10,130 bases of DNA from JAIYDJ01 sp031398695. Lineage in GTDB: Bacteria > Pseudomonadota > Alphaproteobacteria > Rhodobacterales > Rhodobacteraceae. The stretch covers positions 1 to 10,130 of the forward strand of contig JANNNU010000128.1 in assembly GCA_031398695.1 (NCBI GenBank). The letters run 5' to 3'. Position numbers and translations under genes: made by a program. Position 1 is the first letter of the stretch. Every line of letters starts with the position of its first letter. Below are positions 5,974 to 10,130 of this stretch, one piece after another. A model generated the notes under the pieces. The model was not told the origin of the DNA. It worked only from the letters and a program-made list of their open reading frames with translations, and did no database searches.

Positions 5974-7510
5974 GGGCCACCTGCAAGTCATCGTTCGGGC
6001 CGTGCGCGCCACCCATCATCAGGCCGATCTCATCGATCGTCAGTCCTTGCACCGGGCGCGGCGTGGTCAGCCTGCCGCCGTTCAGTACGGCGAAACGGTC
6101 AGCGACTTCAAGGAGTTCATCGAGGTCCTGACTGATCACCACGACGGCCGCCCCGGCCGCAGCGCGGTCAAGGATGGCTTGGCGGATGGCTGCCGCCGCC
6201 GCCGCATCGACGCCCCAGGTCGGCTGGTTGATCAGGATCACGGCGGGGTCCTGGCTGAGCTCGCGGCCCACCACGAATTTCTGCAGGTTGCCGCCCGACA
6301 GCGCGCGCGCGGCGACGTGGCTGCCCGGCGTGCGCACGTCATAGGCCTTTATGACCCGTTCGGCAAAGTCGCGGGTGGCAGACCAGTCGATGAAACCGCC
6401 TTTCGACAGGCTAATGCGGATGTTGGCGGTCAGGAAGGCGTTTTCGACAAGGCTCATGTCCGGGGCTGCGGCGTGGCCGAGGCGGTCTTCGGGCGCGCTG
6501 ACGAATCCGGCGCGGCGGCGGGTGTTGGGTCCCTTGTCGCCAATCGGTGCGCCGAAGCTCTGGACCATGGCGGGGTCGCTGCGCAGTTCGCCCGAAAGCG
6601 CCAGCAGCAGTTCGTCCTGACCGTTGCCAGCGACGCCCGCGATGCCCAGAACCTCGCCCTTGCCGACCGAAAAGCTGAGGGATTTCAACGAGGTGCCGAA
6701 CTGGATCGGCGAGGCGACCGAAAGGTTCGACACCTGCAGGGCCGGGGCGTTGCCGGGCCAGTCCTGTTTCGCGCCACGTTCGGGGGGCATCAGGACGGTG
6801 CCGACCATCAACTCTGCCATCTCGCGGGCGGTGCGGTCGCGCGGGGTGCAGGTGGCTACGACGCGGCCCCGGCGCAGGATGGTGGCGGCGTCGCACAGCG
6901 CGCGGATTTCCTCCAGCTTGTGGCTGATATACAGGATCGCGGTGCCTTCCGATGCCAGTTGGCGCAGGGTCTTGAAAAGGATTTCCACTTCCTGTGGGGT
7001 TAGCACGGACGTCGGTTCGTCCATGATCAGCAGCTTGGGGTCTTGCAGCAGGCAGCGGATGATCTCGACCCGCTGCCGCTCGCCCGCAGACAGGTCGCCG
7101 ACGCGGCGGGTGGGGTCGAGCGGCAGGCCGTAGTCGTTGGACACCTGCCTGATCCTGGCCGCGAGATCGCGCATCGGCGGCGGTGTTTCCATGCCGAGCG
7201 CGACATTTTCGGCGACGTTCAACGCCTCGAACAGGCTGAAGTGCTGGAAGACCATCGCCACGCCGCTGTTGCGCGCGGCGCTGGGTTGCGGCGGCGCATA
7301 GGGCGCACCGCGCAGGGTCATGCTGCCGCTGTCGGGCCGGATCAGGCCGTAGATCATCTTGACCAGGGTAGATTTGCCCGCCCCGTTTTCGCCCAGAAGC
7401 GCGTGGATCTCGCCCATCCCGACCGAAAACGACACATCCGCATTGGCGATCACGCCTGGATAGGCCTTGGTCACGCCTTGAACCGCCAGCAGGACAGGAC
7501 TTTCGGTCAT
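5960..7510 (-). CDS. ABC importer double ATPase (purine nucleoside/base type)
   Basis: 516 residues holding two nucleotide-binding domains, the normal layout for sugar/nucleoside CUT2-like ATPases (RbsA, MglA, YufO/NupO). Domain 1 (about 5-240) is complete: Walker A GENGAGKS at 40-47, Q-loop Gln89, signature LSAGE at 140-144, Walker B LLIMDEP at 160-166 and switch His197. Domain 2 (about 256-500) is degenerate in the way usual for this family: the Walker A position reads GVAGNGQD (292-299) without the Lys, and Walker B reads ILINQPT (425-431) without Asp-Glu, while the signature LSGGN (404-408) is intact. So one of the two sites probably hydrolyses ATP poorly. The start at 7510 has an AGGAG ribosome site and shares ATGA with the xdhC stop (4-base overlap), which places the transporter and enzyme maturation genes on one message. 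It acts at the inner face of the membrane and powers uptake through the two permeases that follow. Confidence 0.94.
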   Translation of the reverse strand: MTESPVLLAVQGVTKAYPGVIANADVSFSVGMGEIHALLGENGAGKSTLVKMIYGLIRPDSGSMTLRGAPYAPPQPSAARNSGVAMVFQHFSLFEALNVAENVALGMETPPPMRDLAARIRQVSNDYGLPLDPTRRVGDLSAGERQRVEIIRCLLQDPKLLIMDEPTSVLTPQEVEILFKTLRQLASEGTAILYISHKLEEIRALCDAATILRRGRVVATCTPRDRTAREMAELMVGTVLMPPERGAKQDWPGNAPALQVSNLSVASPIQFGTSLKSLSFSVGKGEVLGIAGVAGNGQDELLLALSGELRSDPAMVQSFGAPIGDKGPNTRRRAGFVSAPEDRLGHAAAPDMSLVENAFLTANIRISLSKGGFIDWSATRDFAERVIKAYDVRTPGSHVAARALSGGNLQKFVVGRELSQDPAVILINQPTWGVDAAAAAAIRQAILDRAAAGAAVVVISQDLDELLEVADRFAVLNGGRLTTPRPVQGLTIDEIGLMMGGAHGPNDDLQVAHAHA

Positions 7511-8430
7511 CCGGCATTCTCCTGTCGCAGGGCATTTTGGGTTGTTTTCGCGAGGAATTCTGTGGCAACGCCGATGGCGATGGCTTGCGGGTGCTTGCCA
7601 AGGGCCGGGTTGCCGATCGGGCAGCGGATTCGGTTCACGCTGGCGGCGGTGTGGCCAAGGGCGGCCAGACGGTTGCGGAATCGCGCCCATTTCGTGACCG
7701 ACCCGATCAGCCCCGCGCTGAGAAACCCGTGGGTCAGAAGGCGGTGACACAGGTCGAGGTCGAGCGCGTGGGAATAGGTCAGGATCAGGTGCTCGGCGTC
7801 CGGCGGGGCAAGCGAAACGGCCGCGCCGGGGTCTGGGGTGGGCAGGATGCGGACGTTGGCCGGCGCTGCGGGAAACCGGTCGGGGGCAATGTCGACCCAG
7901 GTGATTGCGGTGCCGGGAAGGGGCGCAAGCGTGTGCACCAGCGCCCGGCCGACATGGCCTGCGCCCCAGATCCACAGATGCCGGGTCGGGCGCTGTGCCG
8001 GTTCCACCATCCAGCCGTGCAAAAACTGGCTGGTTGGAAGGTGGCCTTCGTTGCGGGCTTTGGCGAAAAGCCTTTTCACCGACAGCGGCATCGCGGTGCC
8101 GTCGACGCTGCGGGCGATGATCTCACCCTCTGGAGGCATGGTGTAGACCTCGGTCAGCAGGGTGACCGCGCCGCCGCAGCATTGGCCCAAGGCGGGGCCA
8201 AGGGCCTGACGGTCCAGCCGGGACCCGCCGTGGGCGAGCATTGCGCGGGCGCGCCGGGTGGCCTTGTGTTCCAGCGCGCCGCCGCCGATCGTGCCGGATT
8301 GGCCGGTAGCCCAGACCAGCATTGCGGCCCCGACCTCGCGCGGGGAGGATCCCTGATGATCGGCGATCACCACGCGGGCGGTGCGGCCATGCGTGGCGAT
8401 GGTGGCGGCGAGGGTTTCAATGTCAAACAT
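7507..8430 (-). CDS. xdhC: XdhC, molybdenum-cofactor maturation chaperone for xanthine dehydrogenase
   Basis: 307 residues, about the usual size. The N-terminal XdhC/CoxI domain shows VIADHQGSSPREVGAAM (21-37), IGGGALEH (48-55) and the paired cysteines in GQCCGG (82-87). The C-terminal part is a Rossmann-like domain opening with IWGAGHVGRAL (154-164) and ending GLIGSVTKWARFRNRL (240-255) and IGNPALGKHPQAIAIGVATE (272-291). In Rhodobacter capsulatus XdhC binds molybdopterin, promotes its sulfuration and hands the finished cofactor to XdhB; the protein is not part of the final enzyme. Placement directly after xdhB fits this. The start at 8430 overlaps the xdhB end by eight bases, with a weak AAGG ribosome site, so coupling to xdhB translation is likely; the stop shares ATGA with the ATPase gene. 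No damage seen. Confidence 0.95.
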   Translation of the reverse strand: MFDIETLAATIATHGRTARVVIADHQGSSPREVGAAMLVWATGQSGTIGGGALEHKATRRARAMLAHGGSRLDRQALGPALGQCCGGAVTLLTEVYTMPPEGEIIARSVDGTAMPLSVKRLFAKARNEGHLPTSQFLHGWMVEPAQRPTRHLWIWGAGHVGRALVHTLAPLPGTAITWVDIAPDRFPAAPANVRILPTPDPGAAVSLAPPDAEHLILTYSHALDLDLCHRLLTHGFLSAGLIGSVTKWARFRNRLAALGHTAASVNRIRCPIGNPALGKHPQAIAIGVATEFLAKTTQNALRQENAG

Positions 8431-10130
8431 CGCGCTGCCTTTTCACGGCCGTCAGGATGCGTTCGGGCGTTGCGGGCGCATCGAGGGCGGGATAGACGAT
8501 GCGGTTTCCGCAGGCGGCGACCGCATCGGACAGCGCAAGGAACGCCGAGATGCCAAGCATGAACGGCGGCTCGCCCACGGCCTTGGATTTGCCGACGGTG
8601 TCTTCGCGGTTGGGCTGGTTCCAGAGGGCGACGTTGAAGATGCGGGGGCGGTCCGAACACGCGGGGATCTTGTAGGTGCTGGGGGCATGGGTGGCAAGGT
8701 GGCCCTTGTCGGTCCAGAGCAATTCTTCGGTGGTCAGCCAGCCGGCGCCCTGAACGTAGGCGCCTTCGATCTGGCCGATGTCGAGAGCGGGGTTCAGCGA
8801 CGTGCCGGTGTCGTGCAGGATATCGGTGCGCAGGATACGGTTTTCGCCGGTGAGGCTGTCGATCACGACTTCGGTGACGGCGGCGCCGTAGGCGAAGTAG
8901 AGGAAGGGGCGGCCCTGGCCCTTTACGCGGTTCCAGGTGATCTTGGGCGTGGCGTAGAAGCCGGTGGACGACAGCGACACGCGGGCCTGATAGGTCAGGG
9001 CGGCGGCCTCGGCAAAGGTCATGTCGGAGCCTGCGACCCGCACACGGCCTTGGGCGAAGGTGACGGATGTGAGGTCGGCCTGATGCTGGGCAGCAAGGGT
9101 TTCGGCCATGCGGGCGCGGATCGTTTCGCAGGCGGCACGGGTGGCCATGCCGTTGAGGTCGGATCCCGATGACGCGGCGGTGGCCGAGGTGTTGGGCACC
9201 TTGCCGGTGTCGGTGGCGGTGATCTTTACCATGCCGGTGTCCACGCCGAACACGTCGGCGGCGACCTGCGCGACCTTCTGGAACAGGCCCTGGCCCATTT
9301 CGGTACCGCCGTGGTTCAGGTGGATCGAGCCGTCCTGATAGACATGCACCAGCGCCCCTGCCTGATTGAGCCAGGTGAGGGTGAAGGAGATGCCGAACTT
9401 TACCGGGGTCAGCGCAATTCCGCGTTTCAGGATGGGGCTTTGCGCGTTCCACGCGGCGATTTCGGCACGGCGGGCGTGATAACGGGAGGTCTTCTCAAGC
9501 TGCGCGGTCAGTTCGTGGCCGATGAAATCCTCGACCGGCATGTGGTAGGGGGTGGTCTGGTGGCCGTGTGGGTCGGGGGCGCGGCCGCTTGACGACGCCG
9601 GATCGGTGGCCCCGCGCGAGGTGAGATCCTGATCGGGATCGGGCCTCGTTATCATCTGTTCATAAATATCCCGGGGGTCCGGGGGCTGGCCCCCGGCGCT
9701 CACCGCCATCGCATCGTAGAAGTTCAGGCACCGCACCTCGAGGGGGTCGCGCTTCACGGCAAAGGCGATATGGTCCAGCACCCGCTCGATGGCAATCATG
9801 CCCTGCGGGCCGCCGAAACCGCGATAGGCGGTGGCGCTTTGGGTGTTGGTGCGCAGGCGGTGGCTTTCGATGGTCACGGCGGGCAGGTGATAGCAGTTGT
9901 CGGTGTGCAGCATGGCGCGGTCGGCGACGGGGAGGGACAGGTCCTGGCTCCAGCCGCAGCGCATCAGGTGGGTCATGTGCAGGCCGAGGATCTTGCCGTC
10001 CGCGTCGATCCCGGCGCGGTATGTGATCCGCAGATCGTGGCGCTTGCCGGTGATGATCATGTCATCGTCGCGGTCATAGCGCATCTTGGCCGGGCGGCCC
10101 ATGGCGCGGGCCACGAGGGCGCAGGCGATG
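8423..10130 (-). CDS. xdhB: XdhB, molybdopterin-binding subunit of xanthine dehydrogenase (5' end off the window)
   Basis: 568 visible residues; the frame runs off the right edge (first full codon at 10129), so roughly the first 200 of the usual 770-780 are missing. The subunit holds the molybdenum centre that hydroxylates hypoxanthine and xanthine to urate; its FeS/FAD partner XdhA is expected upstream. Numbering from the first visible residue, recognisable blocks are MRYDRDDDMIITGKRHD (16-32), AYRGFGGPQ with substrate-binding Arg103 (bovine Arg880), KFGISFTLTWLNQAGALVHVY (244-264), HGGTEMGQG (273-281), STGFYATP (388-395, bovine Phe1009 region), and KAVGEPP with the catalytic Glu520 (bovine Glu1261; codon 8572-8570). 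The other conserved glutamate, in the GGKE motif, lies off the window. Odd feature: between NFY (136-138) and TTPYHM there is an extra stretch of about 40-45 residues, Pro/Asp/Ser-rich, part of which is encoded by a palindromic repeat in frame. All flanking motifs are intact, so the enzyme is probably still active. It overlaps xdhC by eight bases. Confidence 0.95.
   Translation of the reverse strand, partial: IACALVARAMGRPAKMRYDRDDDMIITGKRHDLRITYRAGIDADGKILGLHMTHLMRCGWSQDLSLPVADRAMLHTDNCYHLPAVTIESHRLRTNTQSATAYRGFGGPQGMIAIERVLDHIAFAVKRDPLEVRCLNFYDAMAVSAGGQPPDPRDIYEQMITRPDPDQDLTSRGATDPASSSGRAPDPHGHQTTPYHMPVEDFIGHELTAQLEKTSRYHARRAEIAAWNAQSPILKRGIALTPVKFGISFTLTWLNQAGALVHVYQDGSIHLNHGGTEMGQGLFQKVAQVAADVFGVDTGMVKITATDTGKVPNTSATAASSGSDLNGMATRAACETIRARMAETLAAQHQADLTSVTFAQGRVRVAGSDMTFAEAAALTYQARVSLSSTGFYATPKITWNRVKGQGRPFLYFAYGAAVTEVVIDSLTGENRILRTDILHDTGTSLNPALDIGQIEGAYVQGAGWLTTEELLWTDKGHLATHAPSTYKIPACSDRPRIFNVALWNQPNREDTVGKSKAVGEPPFMLGISAFLALSDAVAACGNRIVYPALDAPATPERILTAVKRQRDV
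9625..9640. repeat. imperfect GATC palindrome inside the xdhB insertion
   Basis: GATCC at 9625-9629 and GGATC at 9636-9640 form inverted arms around a central TGATCG, giving three GATC sites in 16 bases. It lies within the extra loop of xdhB, next to the larger palindromic element, and may be part of the same inserted stretch. GATC and CGATCG are common in such genomes, so chance is possible. Confidence 0.35.
9652..9697 (-). repeat. palindromic dispersed-type repeat element, in frame within xdhB
   Basis: The core is an inverted repeat with perfect arms CCGGGGGC (9679-9686) and GCCCCCGG (9689-9696) around TG. On the minus strand it is followed by CCCCCGGGATATTTATGAAC and then AGATGA. A GC palindrome next to a short AT-rich ATATTTATGAACAGATGA tail is the form I recall for a small repeat scattered between genes in Rhodobacteraceae; this is memory, not a search. 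Here it is read through in frame, giving Ala-Gly-Gly-Gln-Pro-Pro-Asp-Pro-Arg-Asp-Ile-Tyr-Glu-Gln-Met, with no stop codon and no frameshift of xdhB. Confidence 0.7.

Noticed and set aside
5960..6012. Upstream starts for permease 1 at 5991 and 6012
   Set aside because: Neither has a ribosome site, whereas the ATG at 5973 has AGGTGG at good spacing and gives a normal-length permease.
6200..6650. Degenerate second nucleotide-binding site of the ATPase as a sign of gene decay
   Set aside because: Loss of the Walker A lysine and Walker B acidic pair in domain 2 is normal for double ATPases of this importer family, and the signature motif is intact.
5248..8562. Several plus-strand open frames of 230-440 codons opposite the ATPase, permease and xdhC genes
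   Set aside because: All are antisense to genes with complete family motifs, none has a plausible ribosome site plus protein-like sequence, and they share the low-complexity composition of complementary-strand shadows.

Overview
The window looks like chromosomal DNA of an alphaproteobacterium of the Rhodobacteraceae type (Rhodobacter/Roseobacter relatives). This rests on the high GC content, the strong C/G third-position bias, the protein sequences, and a short GC-palindrome repeat of a kind I recall as scattered through genomes of that family. No search could be run, so the placement is by recognition only. All nine convincing genes lie on the minus strand, so the biology reads from position 10130 down to position 1.

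Positions 10130 to 2845 hold a tightly packed purine operon: the 3' three quarters of xdhB (molybdopterin subunit of xanthine dehydrogenase, cut by the window edge), xdhC (its cofactor-insertion chaperone), then a complete BMP-type ABC importer made of a double ATPase, two permeases and a periplasmic binding protein. Successive genes overlap by 8, 4, 14 and 1 bases, and only the binding-protein gene is set apart, by 43 bases. The importer would bring purine nucleosides or bases into the cell, and xanthine dehydrogenase would oxidise hypoxanthine and xanthine to urate. The promoter and probably xdhA lie beyond the right edge.

Positions 2844 to 2430 are a 415-base gap. It contains an 11-bp-arm hairpin just after the operon, a 15-bp tandem repeat that is G-rich on the plus strand and C-rich in the transcript, and an 11-bp-period repeat about 85 to 125 bases upstream of the next gene. 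That gene encodes a DauA-like FAD-dependent D-amino-acid dehydrogenase. A 104-residue membrane protein and a GH25 muramidase lipoprotein follow on the same strand with gaps of 46 and 61 bases. They may share a transcript, but nothing ties them functionally to the purine genes. The left 126 bases hold a perfect 8-bp hairpin and perhaps the last codons of a convergent plus-strand gene.

The most interesting points are a palindromic repeat element carried in frame inside xdhB, which appears to add roughly 40 to 45 residues to a loop of the enzyme, and the helically phased 11-bp repeat upstream of the dehydrogenase. I found no RNA gene, CRISPR array, insertion sequence or phage gene. I see no clearly new multi-gene system here; the gene content is ordinary.
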